Notes: generated from the sequence alone by a model not told the origin. Numbered from the stretch's first letter, positions 46,029-55,828 are shown. The stretch is DNA of 64,000 bases from Corynebacterium auris (GCF_030408575.1 NZ_CP047047.1:1975274-2039273); one strand, 5' to 3'. Numbers and translations are program-made.

Positions 46029-48411
46029 TCCTGTCCTCCTTCGGCGGGGTCGCTTCCTCGGCATCAGGCTTGACGACGTCCCCAGCATCCACCCGGGGAA
46101 TCTCCGACGTCGGCGAGTCCGACGGGCCCTCCTGCTTCGCCGGGCGCTCGTTCTCCGGCAGCTGGAAGCCGATGAGCGGCTCCTCGCGCCGCTTCTCCTG
46201 CTCCGGCTCGCCGTAGTTGCGCATGCCCGGGTGCTCGCCGGTGCGCGGGATGGTCTGCGTCTGCCCCGGCGCGCCGGTGTAGTGCCAGCCGGGCGGCGGC
46301 TTCGGCCCGCCGTACTCGCTGGTCCCGCCGCGCCACGCGGTGGACCCCGCCGGCTGGGGCTGCGCTTCCGGCCGAGACTGGGGCCGAGTCTGGGGCCGGG
46401 GCTGCTGCGCCTCGCGCCGCGCCAGGCGGCGCTCGCGCGCCCGGCGCGACATGTCCAGAAGCGTCTCCTTCTTCGGCGGCTCCACGCCGAGCGCCTTCGC
46501 CTCCTCGGCGGGGGTGAGCACGGGCTGGCGGCCGGGCTGGGCAATAAAGCGCTCATCCACGGCGGGCAGCCCGGAGCCCTCCGGCTCGATGCCGGTGAAG
46601 ATGTCCTCCAGGTCGGGCCGGCGCAGGGTCTCTTTCTCCAGCAGGCGCGAGGCGAGCGTGTCCAGGTAGTCGCGGTTGCGGGCGAGGATGGAGTAGGCGC
46701 GCTCGTGTGCGGCGTCGATAAGCTCGTGCACCTCGCGGTCGATGGTCTCGGCGACCGCGGGCGAGTAGTCCAGGCTGCCCCCGCCGCCGCGGCCGGAGAA
46801 GGGGTCTCCGTCCTCGGAGCCGTACTTGACGGTACCGAGCACGCTGGACATGCCGTACTCGGTGACCATCGCGCGGGCGATCTTGGTGGCCTGCTCGATG
46901 TCGTTGCTGGCGCCCGTGGTGGGCTCGCCGAAGACGAGCTCCTCGGCGGCGCGCCCGCCCATGGCGAAGACGAGGCGGGCGAAGAGCTCGTCGCGGTTGT
47001 ACATGCCCTTGTCGTCTTCCTGCGCCGTCATGGCGTGGCCGCCGGTGCGGCCGCGGGCGAGGATGGTGACCTTGTACACGCGCTCGATGTCCTTCAGCGC
47101 CCACGCCGACAGGGTGTGCCCGCCCTCGTGGTAGGCGGTGACCTTCTTCTCCTTCTCGGAGATGATCTTGGAGCTGCGGCGCGGGCCGCCGATGACGCGG
47201 TCGGTGGCCTCCTCCAGCGCGTCGGCGGTGATGACGTTGCCGCCGATGCGGGCGGTGAGCAGCGCGGCCTCGTTGAGCACGTTGGCCAGGTCGGCGCCCG
47301 ACATTCCGGCGGTGCGCTTGGCCAAAGAGTCGAGGTCGGCGTCGGGGCCGAGCGGTTTGTCCTTCGCGTGGACCTTGAGGATTTGCTGGCGCCCGGCCAG
47401 GTCCGGGTTGGTCACCGGGATCTGGCGGTCGAAGCGGCCGGGGCGCAAAAGCGCCGGGTCAAGGATGTCGGGGCGGTTGGTGGCCGCGATGAGGATGACG
47501 CCCTCGCGGTCGCCGAAGCCGTCCATTTCCACGAGCAGCTGGTTGAGCGTCTGCTCGCGCTCGTCGTGGCCGCCGCCCGTGCCGGAGCCGCGCTGGCGGC
47601 CCACCGCGTCGATCTCGTCGACGAAGATGATGCAGGGGGCGTTCTCGCGGGCCTGCTTGAACAGGTCGCGCACGCGGGAGGCACCCACACCGACGAACAT
47701 TTCCACGAAGTCGGAGCCGGAGATGGTGAAGAAGGCCACGCCCGCCTCGCCGGCGACGGCACGGGCGATGAGCGTCTTACCCGTGCCGGGCGGGCCGTAG
47801 AGCAGCACGCCGCGCGGGATCTTCGCGCCGAGCTCCTCGTAGATCTGGGGGTCCTGCAGAAAGTCCACAACCTCCTGCAGCTCGTCGACGGCCTCGTCGG
47901 CGCCTGCGACGTCGGCAAACGTGTTCGTCGGGTGATCCTTGGTCAGCTGCTTGGCCTTCGAGCCGCCGAGGCCGAACATGCCGCCGCCGGCCTGCATGCG
48001 GTAGAGGAAGAAGGACAACAGGCCGAAGATGAGCAGCATCGGCAGCATGAAGCCGAGCATGGACAGCAGGAAGGAGTCCTGCGTGACATTCGTCTTGTAG
48101 GCGTCCGCGCCCGATTCGCGGACCGCGTTGAAGATGTCCGGCGCCGTGCGGGCCGGGTACTGGGCCATGACGGCCTCGATGCCCTCGCGCTCGTCTACCG
48201 TGATCGGCTCGCGCAGGTCAATGCGGATGCGCTGCTCGCGGTCGTCGATCTGCACCTCTTCGGCGTTGTTGTCCTGCAGCTGCTGCAGCGCCACGGAGGT
48301 GTCCACGTTCTGGTAGGCGCGCGTCTCGTCCCCGATCAGCGTGAACAGGTAGAGAACGATGAGAACGACGGCGCCGATGAGGCCCCAGCGCAAAACTTTC
48401 TTGTTGTCCAT
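46021..48411 (-). CDS. ftsH: ATP-dependent zinc metalloprotease FtsH
   Basis: 796-residue membrane AAA+ protease for quality control of membrane and regulatory proteins. Two N-terminal membrane segments ([18 protein letters not shown] and [21 protein letters not shown]) flank an extracytoplasmic domain of about 80 residues; Walker A is GPPGTGKT, Walker B is IIFVDEIDA, the second region of homology ends in [11 protein letters not shown], and the protease motif is HEGGH. The C-terminal 180 residues are a Pro/Gln/Glu-rich disordered extension, longer than in E. coli but usual in actinobacteria. Confidence 0.97.
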   Translation of the reverse strand: MDNKKVLRWGLIGAVVLIVLYLFTLIGDETRAYQNVDTSVALQQLQDNNAEEVQIDDREQRIRIDLREPITVDEREGIEAVMAQYPARTAPDIFNAVRESGADAYKTNVTQDSFLLSMLGFMLPMLLIFGLLSFFLYRMQAGGGMFGLGGSKAKQLTKDHPTNTFADVAGADEAVDELQEVVDFLQDPQIYEELGAKIPRGVLLYGPPGTGKTLIARAVAGEAGVAFFTISGSDFVEMFVGVGASRVRDLFKQARENAPCIIFVDEIDAVGRQRGSGTGGGHDEREQTLNQLLVEMDGFGDREGVILIAATNRPDILDPALLRPGRFDRQIPVTNPDLAGRQQILKVHAKDKPLGPDADLDSLAKRTAGMSGADLANVLNEAALLTARIGGNVITADALEEATDRVIGGPRRSSKIISEKEKKVTAYHEGGHTLSAWALKDIERVYKVTILARGRTGGHAMTAQEDDKGMYNRDELFARLVFAMGGRAAEELVFGEPTTGASNDIEQATKIARAMVTEYGMSSVLGTVKYGSEDGDPFSGRGGGGSLDYSPAVAETIDREVHELIDAAHERAYSILARNRDYLDTLASRLLEKETLRRPDLEDIFTGIEPEGSGLPAVDERFIAQPGRQPVLTPAEEAKALGVEPPKKETLLDMSRRARERRLARREAQQPRPQTRPQSRPEAQPQPAGSTAWRGGTSEYGGPKPPPGWHYTGAPGQTQTIPRTGEHPGMRNYGEPEQEKRREEPLIGFQLPENERPAKQEGPSDSPTSEIPRVDAGDVVKPDAEEATPPKEDRND

Positions 48412-48459
48412 GTGGTCCAGGTAGTCCAGTGCTTAGGTTGTTGTTGTCAGGTACCGGGT

Positions 48460-49104
48460 CTAGATTTCGGTGGCCCGCGCGTTCGCCTCGATGGCGTCCT
48501 CGACCACCCCGCCGTAGACGCGGGGGTGCAAAGTGCCCACGTAGGGCAGGTCGCGGTAGCGCTCCGCGTAATCGAGGCCGTAGCCGACGACGAACTCGTT
48601 GGGGATGTCGAAGCCGATGTCCAGCAGGTCAATCTTGGCGGTCTGCACCTCCGGCTTGCGCAGGAGGGTAATCACGTTGAGGGAGCGCGGCTGGCGCCCG
48701 CGCAGGTTCTTCATCAACCAGGACAGCGTCAGCCCGGAGTCGATGATGTCCTCGACGATGAGCACGTCGCGGCCCTGGATGTCGCGGTCCAGGTCCTTGA
48801 GGATGCGCACGACGCCCGAGCTGGTGGTGGAGTTGCCGTAGGACGACACAGCCATGAACTCCAGCTGGCAGGGGATGTCGAGGCTGCGGGCAAAGTCGGT
48901 GAGGAAGAACACGGCCCCCTTGAGCACGCACACGAGGATGAGCTCCTCCTCGGCGTCGCGGTACTTCTCGGAAACCATCTCCGCCAGCTGCCTGATCCGC
49001 CCCTGCAACTCCTCCTCGCTGATGAGGATCGCCTCGACGTCCTCGCCATAGGGGTTGGCGGGGACGTCGAAGTTCTTCGTGGCGTGAAGCTCGTGGTGTG
49101 TCAT
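48460..49104 (-). CDS. hpt: Hypoxanthine(-guanine) phosphoribosyltransferase
   Basis: 214 residues. Salvages hypoxanthine and guanine with PRPP. The PRPP motif [15 protein letters not shown] and the flexible-loop region [15 protein letters not shown] are present, as is the base-binding end [20 protein letters not shown] use ATG 49104 with a GAAAGGG ribosome binding site. It keeps the hpt-ftsH order of actinobacteria and gram-positives. Slight N-terminal extension compared with 186-residue homologues. Confidence 0.95.
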   Translation of the reverse strand: MTHHELHATKNFDVPANPYGEDVEAILISEEELQGRIRQLAEMVSEKYRDAEEELILVCVLKGAVFFLTDFARSLDIPCQLEFMAVSSYGNSTTSSGVVRILKDLDRDIQGRDVLIVEDIIDSGLTLSWLMKNLRGRQPRSLNVITLLRKPEVQTAKIDLLDIGFDIPNEFVVGYGLDYAERYRDLPYVGTLHPRVYGGVVEDAIEANARATEI

Positions 49105-49242
49105 CGGTGCCCTTTCTTGCAAGCCCTGGCGCATCGCGTAACTCCCTCATCTTGCCACTTCCCCTGCGTGGGGAACAACCACCAGCGCGTTTGCAGTCCG
49201 CTGCGGTGGGGTTCACAGGGCGCGGGTGGGGCGTTGTGACCC

Positions 49243-50127
49243 CTACCCCACCACGAGCCGCCCGCCGACGCGCCGCACGCTGTGCCCGCCGGCCAGGGTC
49301 ACCGGCCCCTGCCCCCTCCACCGAGTCACCAACGCGTCGATGTCATCGAGCTGGGCGCCCTGTGCGGCCACGTCGTGCTGGGCAAGCCACGCGACGAGGC
49401 GCCGGCGCCGCACGGGCGCGGGGTCGCAGGCGAGCTCGCCGCAGTCGTTGGTGGGGGCGAGGTTGCTTATCGACGCCACCAGCTCCCGCCCCTGCGCAAT
49501 CCTTCCCGCCGTCCTCGCCAGAGCGGGCACCGCATCGCCGCCGATGAGCTCTCCAAGCCGCGGAATCACCTCGCGGCGCACGCGGACGCGGCGGTAGGTG
49601 GTATCGAAGTTCATGGGGTCCTGCCACGGCTCGACGCCGAGCTCCGCGCAGGCGCCCTCGGTGTCGGCGCGGCGCAGGCCGAGGAAGGGCCGCGCGATGC
49701 CGTCCTCCCGCGCAGCCATGCCGGAGGGGTTGCCGCGCAGCGCCCCGAGGATGAGCGTTTCGGCCTGGTCCTCGGCTGTGTGGGCGACCCACACCTCGCG
49801 CCCGGCAGCGCGCAGCGCCGCGTAGCGCGCCCGGCGAGCCTGCGCCTCGACGTTGCCCGGGGCGACGTTGACGCTCACCACGCGCGCCTGAAGCCCCCAG
49901 CCGCGGGCTGTGGCGGCGGCGCGCTGGGCCACCTCAAAGGAGCCGGGCTGCAGGCCGTGGTCGACGACGAGGGCGATGGCGTCCTTGCCCTCGGCGGCGG
50001 CGGCCGCCGCGAGCGCCAGCGAGTCCGCGCCGCCGGACAGGCCGATCACGGCGGGCCCGGCGAAGGGGCGCAGCGCGTGGCGGCAGGCCGCGAAGTGGGG
50101 CGAGCGCCGCGGCCAGAACGGGGGCAC
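49243..50127 (-). CDS. tilS: tRNA(Ile)-lysidine synthetase
   Basis: 294 residues. Converts the wobble cytidine of tRNA-Ile(CAT) to lysidine. The PP-loop is GLSGGADSLAL near residue 29, with VDHGLQPG and AHTAEDQAETLILGALRG downstream. The C-terminal domains are short, as in other corynebacteria. Its start abuts the upstream carboxypeptidase gene stop with no gap. Confidence 0.94.
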   Translation of the reverse strand: MPPFWPRRSPHFAACRHALRPFAGPAVIGLSGGADSLALAAAAAAEGKDAIALVVDHGLQPGSFEVAQRAAATARGWGLQARVVSVNVAPGNVEAQARRARYAALRAAGREVWVAHTAEDQAETLILGALRGNPSGMAAREDGIARPFLGLRRADTEGACAELGVEPWQDPMNFDTTYRRVRVRREVIPRLGELIGGDAVPALARTAGRIAQGRELVASISNLAPTNDCGELACDPAPVRRRRLVAWLAQHDVAAQGAQLDDIDALVTRWRGQGPVTLAGGHSVRRVGGRLVVG

Positions 50128-51378
50128 CTAGAACTCCCGGAGCGCGGAGGCCAGCTCGTCTAGGGCGCGGCGCGCCTCCAGGATGTCGCTGCCGTTGGAG
50201 ATGAAGGCGAAGGTGTAGACGTTGCCCTGCCTGCTGGTTACGGTGCCGGCGAGGGCGGAGGTTTCGTCGAGGGTGCCGGTTTTGGCGCGCACCCAGCCGC
50301 GCCCGGCGAGGGTGGCGTAGCGCTCGGCGAGGGTGCCCTCGCCGTTGGCGACGGGCAGCGTGGACAGCAGCGGGCGCAGGGGAGCGTCACGGGCGGCGTC
50401 GAGAAGCAGCTGGTCCAAAAGCCGGGGCGGGATGAGGTTGAGGGTGGACAGGCCTGAGGCGTCGGCAAGCGTGGCCGCGTGGGCGTCGTAGCCGCGCTCG
50501 GCGAGGACGTCGAGGAGGGCCTGCGGGCTGGACCCGCCGCGGTGGGCGGCGACCTCGCGGCCGATCGCCTCGGCCATGACGTTGTCGGAGTCCTTCATCA
50601 TGGCCGTGAGCCTGGTGGCCAGGTCGGGCGATTCGGCGCTGGCCAGCACCTGCGCCCCCGCCGGGGCGGTGCCGTAGTCGGCGGTGCCGGCACCGAGGCG
50701 CTCGGCGAGCGCCCACGCGACGTCGAGGGCCGGGGTGTGCGAGCGCGGCACGTCGCCCTCGGTGGCGCCGATGCGCCCGCCGTGGAGCATGATCGGCTCG
50801 AGGGGGGCGACGAAGCCGGCGTCGATGTCGATGGGGTCCCACCCTGGCAGGAGCGTTTCCGCGGGCCAGGCGGAGGTGTCCACGTACACGGCGGAGGCCG
50901 TTCCGATCTCGGCGGCGAGGCGGTCGAGCGTGTCCTCGTCGAACCAGACATCGCCGGAGGCCTTGATGACCACCTCGCCGGGGTTGGCTCCCTCCGCTAC
51001 CTCGGTGGTGATGGTGTCGGCGGGGCCCAGTTCGAGCAGTGCCGCGGCGGCGGTGAGCACCTTCGTTGTGGAGGCCGGGCGCAGCGGCTCGGCGGAGAGT
51101 TCGTCGAAGATCACCTCGCCGCTGTCCGCCGAGGAGATCCGGGCGTGGAAGGTGCCCAGGGCGGGGTCGGCGGCGAGGCGGGCAATCTCCGCGGCGCGCC
51201 GGGTGGCGTCGATAGGCGCGGGGCTCGCGGGCTCGACGAACGGCGCGGGGGCTGTGAGCTCGAACGCGGGGGCGTGCGTGAGTGCGGCGCGCTGCTGCTG
51301 CGCGGTGACCCCAATCCCTGCGACCGCGCCGACGCTGATCACGGCGGCGGCGCCGACTGCCCATCTCCATACCTTCAT
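50128..51378 (-). CDS. dacB: D-alanyl-D-alanine carboxypeptidase/endopeptidase (PBP4/DacB type)
   Basis: 416 residues. Trims peptidoglycan peptides outside the membrane. One N-terminal membrane or signal segment (residues 5-25), then the S13 peptidase: active-site STTK at 103-106, SDN in MMKDSDNVMAEA, and KTG in RAKTGTLDETSAL. The homologue Rv3627c sits next to tilS and ppa in mycobacteria. ATG 51378 begins at MKVWRW; earlier codons lie in the ppa promoter. Divergent from ppa. Confidence 0.93.
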   Translation of the reverse strand: MKVWRWAVGAAAVISVGAVAGIGVTAQQQRAALTHAPAFELTAPAPFVEPASPAPIDATRRAAEIARLAADPALGTFHARISSADSGEVIFDELSAEPLRPASTTKVLTAAAALLELGPADTITTEVAEGANPGEVVIKASGDVWFDEDTLDRLAAEIGTASAVYVDTSAWPAETLLPGWDPIDIDAGFVAPLEPIMLHGGRIGATEGDVPRSHTPALDVAWALAERLGAGTADYGTAPAGAQVLASAESPDLATRLTAMMKDSDNVMAEAIGREVAAHRGGSSPQALLDVLAERGYDAHAATLADASGLSTLNLIPPRLLDQLLLDAARDAPLRPLLSTLPVANGEGTLAERYATLAGRGWVRAKTGTLDETSALAGTVTSRQGNVYTFAFISNGSDILEARRALDELASALREF

Positions 51379-51449
51379 CGGGCTAAAGGGTAGCCCACGT
51401 ATGATATTTGGCGTACTTTCCACCCACCAGACGGCATGAAGGAGCGCAC

Positions 51450-51992
51450 ATGAGCGACAAGGCCATCGAAGTCATCATCGAGATCCCGAAGGGCTCCCGC
51501 AACAAGTACGAGGTCGACCACGAAACGGGCCGCGTTTACCTCGACCGTTACCTGTTCACCCCGATGGCCTACCCGGCCGACTACGGCTTCATCGAGCACA
51601 CGCTCGCCGACGACGGCGACCCGCTCGACGCCCTCGTAATCACGCCCGAGCCCGTCTTCCCGGGCGTGACCGTGGTCGCCCGCCCCGTCGGCGTGTTCAA
51701 GATGACCGACGAGGCCGGCGGCGACGACAAGCTCCTCTGCGTCCTCGACGACGTGCGCTACGACTCCTTCCAGGACATCGACGACGTCGACGACTTCACC
51801 AAGGACGAGATCGAGCACTTCTTCGTCCACTACAAGGACCTCGAGCCGAACAAGGAGGTCTCCGGCTCCGGTTGGGGCGGCCGCGAGGAGGCCGAGCGGA
51901 TCCTGCGCGAGTCCCTGGAGAACTACTCCAAGGTGGGCGACAACTCCCGCGAGGGCCTCGAGGAGGACAAGGAAGAGTCCACCGAGAACTAA
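51450..51992 (+). CDS. ppa: Inorganic pyrophosphatase
   Basis: 180 residues. Hydrolyses pyrophosphate to drive biosynthetic reactions. Signature [10 protein letters not shown], with [16 protein letters not shown] and [13 protein letters not shown] upstream and [10 protein letters not shown] downstream. The acidic C-terminal extension of about 15 residues ([10 protein letters not shown]) is beyond the usual end. The ribosome binding site is AAGGAG seven bases before the ATG. Confidence 0.96.
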   Translation: MSDKAIEVIIEIPKGSRNKYEVDHETGRVYLDRYLFTPMAYPADYGFIEHTLADDGDPLDALVITPEPVFPGVTVVARPVGVFKMTDEAGGDDKLLCVLDDVRYDSFQDIDDVDDFTKDEIEHFFVHYKDLEPNKEVSGSGWGGREEAERILRESLENYSKVGDNSREGLEEDKEESTEN

Positions 51993-52010
51993 GCTTTTCG
52001 ACGCCACAAA

Positions 52011-52041
52011 GGGCGCGCCCCCGGATTGCCGGGGCGCGCCC
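52011..52041. terminator. Bidirectional hairpin terminator
   Basis: GGGCGCGCCC pairs with its complement, with further CGG/CCG pairing across one bulged base. It lies between convergent ppa and the surface-protein gene. Confidence 0.8.
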
Positions 52042-52062
52042 TTCGCGTTTCGCCTGGTTGTC

Positions 52063-53187
52063 CTAGACGAGCTGCTTGCGGCCGAAGTGGAAGGCCGCCG
52101 CGCCGAGCACCACGGCGATGAGCAGGCCGATCAGCCCCTTGGCCACGCCGTTGACGCCGGTTTCGGCGCTGATCCCGCGCGCCTGCTCGGCGGTCGGGGT
52201 GACCTCGAGCGCCTGGCGCTGCACCTCGTTGCGGTTGCTGCTCAGCAGGTTCTCGGAGGAGGCGCGCTCCTCCGCGGTCGGCGTGGAACTAGTGCGCGCC
52301 GAGCTGGTGACGTAGGTGCGCCCGTCGTTGTTGAGGTAGTAGTAGATCCCGCCGAGGAGCAGGACGGCGGGCAAGGCGATGAGCGCGAGGCGCTCGATTT
52401 CAACGCTGGCCTCGACGCCGCCGCCGTTGGAGGAGCCGCCGACAACGTCGGAGGCGGCGCCGCCCAAGGTCTCGAAGCTGGAGCCGCCGCTGGCGGGCTG
52501 GCCCGTCCTGGCCTCGCGCTCGACGGAGTTTTCCACGTTGATGGAGGAGCCCGGCAGGCTGGAGCCCTGGGCGAGCACGACGTTGATGGGCAGGGAGCGG
52601 CCCAGCTGGCGCGCGAAGTCAAGGGTGAGCATGACGCCGGCCTGGCCCTCCGCGACGGTCTGGTTGATCAGGTCGCGCGAGTTGACCACGAAGTTGATGT
52701 CGCGGTTGTAGAACCACTGCTGGCCCTCGAGCTCTCCGGCGAGCCCGCCAACCGAGGCGAAGGGCAGCAGCTCGCGCGCGGCGTCGGCGGCGGCGCTGCT
52801 CCCGGCGCTGCTGCCCACCTGCTGGGAGCCGCTGTCCGGTGCCGCGTAGCCGGCCGCCTGAGCGAAGGCCTCGATGGTCATGACACCCTCGGTCAGCTCG
52901 GCCACGTCAGCGTTGACGTTCTCGCGGTTGTCCACGACGTGCTCGCCGTCCGCGTGGTAGTACCACTCCGCCCCCTCCAATGTGCCGGCCACCGCGCCGA
53001 CCTCCCACTGGTTCAGCGGGGGCAGGTTTTCGGCTTCCCCTGACCCGCCGGCGGCGCCGCTGCTGCCGGCGGCGGCGCTGCTTCCACTGCTGCCCACCGC
53101 GGATTCTGCGTGGGCGGCGGGGGCGACGTTGAGGGCCAGGGCGCCAGCGAGCGCCAGGGCGGGGACTGTCACGGCAATCTTCTTCAT
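52063..53187 (-). CDS. Surface protein with AETG-type C-terminal sorting signal (paralogue B)
   Basis: 374 residues. Sec signal peptide cleaved after AHA (residue 26); Ser/Gly/Ala low-complexity segments; an internal repeat pair (LEGAEWYYHADGEHVVDNRE and LEGQQWFYNRDINFVVNSRD) near 70 and 155; a hydrophobic helix (LALIALPAVLLLGGIYYYL) before a YYLNNDGRTYV motif; and a C-terminal GISAETGVNGVAKGL motif, hydrophobic stretch and GRKQLV tail. The tail has the layout of a sortase signal and is shared with the protein at 54208. A class F sortase gene lies between them. ATG 53187 is preceded by GGAGG. Function unknown; probably displayed on the envelope. Confidence 0.82.
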   Translation of the reverse strand: MKKIAVTVPALALAGALALNVAPAAHAESAVGSSGSSAAAGSSGAAGGSGEAENLPPLNQWEVGAVAGTLEGAEWYYHADGEHVVDNRENVNADVAELTEGVMTIEAFAQAAGYAAPDSGSQQVGSSAGSSAAADAARELLPFASVGGLAGELEGQQWFYNRDINFVVNSRDLINQTVAEGQAGVMLTLDFARQLGRSLPINVVLAQGSSLPGSSINVENSVEREARTGQPASGGSSFETLGGAASDVVGGSSNGGGVEASVEIERLALIALPAVLLLGGIYYYLNNDGRTYVTSSARTSSTPTAEERASSENLLSSNRNEVQRQALEVTPTAEQARGISAETGVNGVAKGLIGLLIAVVLGAAAFHFGRKQLV

Positions 53188-53346
53188 GGGAACCTCCAGG
53201 GCTGGTGTGGGCGCCCCCACCATGCATCAAGTCTCAAGTGAGGGTTTAGAGTCTACTTCACTGTAGCTTAGCGCCACATAAATCACACACGACACACGAG
53301 TCACATGCGTAACGCCCCCTTTTTGGGGGTGACAGGCATAGCAAAA

Positions 53347-53383
53347 CGCCCCTCGCCCCCGTGCTGCACGGGGGCGAGGGGCG
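53347..53383. terminator. Long perfect hairpin terminator
   Basis: CGCCCCTCGCCCCCGTG pairs perfectly with its complement over 17 bp around a CTG loop, with A runs on both sides. It lies downstream of the sortase gene and upstream of paralogue B, so it separates their transcription. Confidence 0.9.
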
Positions 53384-53405
53384 GAAAAAGCGCCGGTAGC
53401 GGGGA

Positions 53406-54176
53406 CTAATCGCCCATGTTCGCGGCGACCTGCTCGTCGCTGACAACGCGCTCGAAGCGCCAGCCCACCACGGCGTTGTGCACCGACTGCGCGAGGGGGT
53501 TGGCCGGCTGGACGCAGCTGATGGTCAGCAGGCGGCCGGGCGTTGCGCCCTCGCCCCAGATGGCGGAGTCCTCGGCCAGACCCTCCTTTTGCGGGGCGTG
53601 GAGGTCGGTGGCCACGTAGGTGAGCCAGTCGCCGCCGGAGGCTTCGGTGCGCACGTATAGGACATCGCCGACGGAGACGTTGTGGCGGTCCTTCTTGCCG
53701 TCGTAAAGCGAGTCGAAGACCGCGGAGATACCGGTGCCCGTATGCCCCGCGGTGACCACCACGTCCGGGGCGTTCGTGCCGGGTAGCGAGTAGGGGCGAT
53801 CGGGCGCGGTGTAGGCGCAGGCCTCTTTCAGGGTTGCGGGGTCGATCACGCCGTCGACGACGCGGCAGTCCTCCTCCTCGAAGGGGGCGCGCAGGCCGAT
53901 GGCGGGGATCGCGAGCTCGACGGGGCGACTCGGCGGGATGTCCGTCTTTGCGGGGGGCGCGATGGGGGCCGGGCGCGTCGGCGTGGGCGGCGGCGCGGGT
54001 GCGGGCTCTGCGGCTGAGGTAGCGGCCGCGGGCGCGGCCTCCTGCGGCGCCGAGCCCCCTCCCCCGCCGCAGGCGCGCGCGAGGAGCAACACGGCAAGCA
54101 GCACGAGGGCGAGGGCGCCGGCCCGGCGCGCCCAGAACACCCAGGGGGCGGGGCGCTGCGAATCAGACACGGGCAT
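53406..54176 (-). CDS. Class F sortase
   Basis: 256 residues. One N-terminal membrane anchor (residues 20-34), a long Pro/Ala-rich linker to about 80, then the sortase beta-barrel (VELAIPAIGLRAPF). The catalytic triad is visible as His 145 in VTAGHTGTG, Cys 221 in LLTISCVQP and Arg 240 in VVGWRFERV. Single-anchor sortases of this type are class F in actinobacteria; their substrates are mostly unknown. The gene follows paralogue A by 31 bp on the same strand and precedes paralogue B, both of which end in an AETG-type signal, so these are the obvious substrate candidates. Confidence 0.88.
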   Translation of the reverse strand: MPVSDSQRPAPWVFWARRAGALALVLLAVLLLARACGGGGGSAPQEAAPAAATSAAEPAPAPPPTPTRPAPIAPPAKTDIPPSRPVELAIPAIGLRAPFEEEDCRVVDGVIDPATLKEACAYTAPDRPYSLPGTNAPDVVVTAGHTGTGISAVFDSLYDGKKDRHNVSVGDVLYVRTEASGGDWLTYVATDLHAPQKEGLAEDSAIWGEGATPGRLLTISCVQPANPLAQSVHNAVVGWRFERVVSDEQVAANMGD

Positions 54177-54207
54177 AAACAGTACCGGGCCCCGGGGCCG
54201 CGAGGGG

Positions 54208-54909
54208 CTAAATCAGGCGGCGTCGCCCGTAGGCGAACACCGCGGCGCCGAGGGCGGAGGCGACGAGCAGGGCGGCGAGGCCCTGGGCCACGGCGTTGGA
54301 GCCGGTCTCGGCGCCGATGCCGCGGGGGGCGGGGTCGGCGGCGGCGTTGTGCGTCACCTGCACGTTGGGCGCTTCGGTGGCGGGGTCCTCCGCGCCGGCC
54401 TCTGCCTCGGCGATGCCCTGGCGCCCGGCCTCGGCGCCGTGCTGCGCGAGCAGCGCGTTCGAGGCCTCGATCTCCTCGGCGGTGGGTTCGGCGTCGATGC
54501 GCTCCATGTCCGCGACGTAGGTCTTGCCGTCCTTGTTCAGGTAGTACGTCGTGCCCTCGACTCTAAACACGGAGGGCAGGGCGATCAGGCCGTTGGCCAC
54601 CTGGTGCGGGGACTCGGGGTCGACGTCCCCCTTCGACAGCGGGGCCTCGGCCGGCTCCGACGGCTCCACCAGACCCGCCTCGGCCGCATCCTCGACGGCC
54701 ACGGACTTCTCGCGGGTGTCGCGGTCGAGCTGCTCGAAGGGGGTGCCCACGGAGTCCGGGTCAGGCACGTAGTGCGTGCCTTCCTCGTTGAGGTAGTAGG
54801 TCTCGCCGGTTTCGGCGGTCGCCTGGGCGGGCTGGGCGTGCGCGGCGGGGGCGGTGGCGATCGCCCCGACCAGGGTCGCTGCCGCGATGAACGTGCGGGT
54901 GCGCTTCAT
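54208..54909 (-). CDS. Surface protein with AETG-type C-terminal sorting signal (paralogue A)
   Basis: 233 residues. Sec signal peptide ending AHA (about residue 24). Two YYLN motifs (TYYLNEEGTHYVPDP near 39 and TYYLNKDGKTYVADM near 118), then PTAEEIEASNALL, shared with paralogue B in the order YYLNxDGxTYV, PTAEE, LL. The C terminus has GIGAETGSNAVAQGL, a hydrophobic helix and GRRRLI. I start at ATG 54909 where the signal peptide begins. It forms an operon with the sortase gene 31 bp downstream. Confidence 0.83.
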   Translation of the reverse strand: MKRTRTFIAAATLVGAIATAPAAHAQPAQATAETGETYYLNEEGTHYVPDPDSVGTPFEQLDRDTREKSVAVEDAAEAGLVEPSEPAEAPLSKGDVDPESPHQVANGLIALPSVFRVEGTTYYLNKDGKTYVADMERIDAEPTAEEIEASNALLAQHGAEAGRQGIAEAEAGAEDPATEAPNVQVTHNAAADPAPRGIGAETGSNAVAQGLAALLVASALGAAVFAYGRRRLI

Positions 54910-55010
54910 TGTCTCGTCTCCTTGCGCGTACGTCGAACTGTAAAGTCTCAATCGCAACTTTAGCCTTATTCTGCCACGTTGACGAGCGCCACGCCTGTAA
55001 CATTTCCCTC

Positions 55011-55304
55011 ATGCGAACCGTGACAGTGAAAGAAGTGCCCGCTAACGCCCAGCTCATCGACGTCCGCGAGCCCGAGGAGTACACCGAAGTTCACGCCGCG
55101 AACGCGGTGAATATCCCGCTGAGCGAGCTGACCGCCCGGTACGGGGAGATCGACCCGGACCGCGAGATCTACGTCATCTGCCGCTCCGGCGGGCGCTCGG
55201 CCCAGGCCTGCGAGTACTTCGAACGCGCCCTCGGCTGGGACAGCGCGATCAACGTCGAGGGCGGCACCATCGCCTGGGAGGAAGCGGGATTGCCGACGAG
55301 GTAA
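55011..55304 (+). CDS. Rhodanese-domain protein
   Basis: 97 residues, a single stand-alone rhodanese domain. The DVREPEEY N-terminal motif and active-site loop VICRSGGRSAQA (Cys in CRSGGR) are typical of GlpE/PspE-like sulfurtransferases. No signal peptide, so cytoplasmic; the sulfur acceptor is unknown. The start at ATG 55011 is chosen because the domain begins there. Its stop codon lies within a palindrome upstream of the MarR gene. Confidence 0.9.
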   Translation: MRTVTVKEVPANAQLIDVREPEEYTEVHAANAVNIPLSELTARYGEIDPDREIYVICRSGGRSAQACEYFERALGWDSAINVEGGTIAWEEAGLPTR

Positions 55305-55331
55305 AACATTGGTATTAGCCAAATGTTTTAC
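55301..55331. promoter_or_regulatory. Palindrome: MarR operator and/or terminator candidate
   Basis: GTAAAACATTGG and CCAAATGTTTTAC form near-perfect arms around a short loop. It begins at the rhodanese stop and ends 30 bp before the MarR gene. It could terminate rhodanese transcription or bind the MarR dimer; the weak T run favours the operator role slightly. Confidence 0.55.
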
Positions 55332-55361
55332 TCCTCCACGGCCGCACGCTAAGTTATTTTT

Positions 55362-55802
55362 ATGGCCTCTTTCGTCGAGCTCCCCTCCGCGCTAACCAAG
55401 TCCCCCTCCTTCCAAATCGAGCGGGTCCGCCGCCACACGAAGGACGAGGTGGAACGCGCGCTGGCGGCGCACGACTCCACCATGCGCGAGTTCTGGATCC
55501 TCACCTGCGTCACCGAGCAGCCGTACTCGCAGACCCAGCTGTCGGAGCTGCTCGCCATCGACGCCTCCGACATGGTGCGGCTCATCGACTCGCTGGAGCG
55601 CCACGGCTGGGTCTCGCGCGACCGGGACCCGAAGGACCGGCGGCGGCAGATCGTCACCCCCACCAAGAAGGGCACCAAGGCCCAGGCCGAGCTCGCCGAC
55701 CACGTCGCCGAGGCCGAGGACCGCGCGCTCGACGCCAGCTCGCGCAAGCAGCTCAAGAGCCTGAAGAAGCTGTCGAAGGCGGTCTTGCAGGACGCCGAGT
55801 AG
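55362..55802 (+). CDS. MarR-family transcriptional regulator
   Basis: 146 residues. Winged helix with EFWILTCVTEQPYSQTQLSELLAIDASDMVRLIDSLERHGWV and the wing RDRDPKDRRRQIV. Binds DNA as a dimer; the ligand is unknown. It is codirectional with, and 61 bp upstream of, the large NRPS gene, making it the likely local regulator. Alternative cotranscription is possible, but a promoter-like sequence is present in the gap. Confidence 0.9.
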   Translation: MASFVELPSALTKSPSFQIERVRRHTKDEVERALAAHDSTMREFWILTCVTEQPYSQTQLSELLAIDASDMVRLIDSLERHGWVSRDRDPKDRRRQIVTPTKKGTKAQAELADHVAEAEDRALDASSRKQLKSLKKLSKAVLQDAE

Positions 55803-55828
55803 GCATTACTGGATATTTACCAATCATT

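Noticed and set aside
45808..49239. A 1143-codon plus-strand open frame
   Set aside because: Shadow of folE, ftsH and hpt in another frame; composition is Val/Leu/Arg-biased with no domain pattern.
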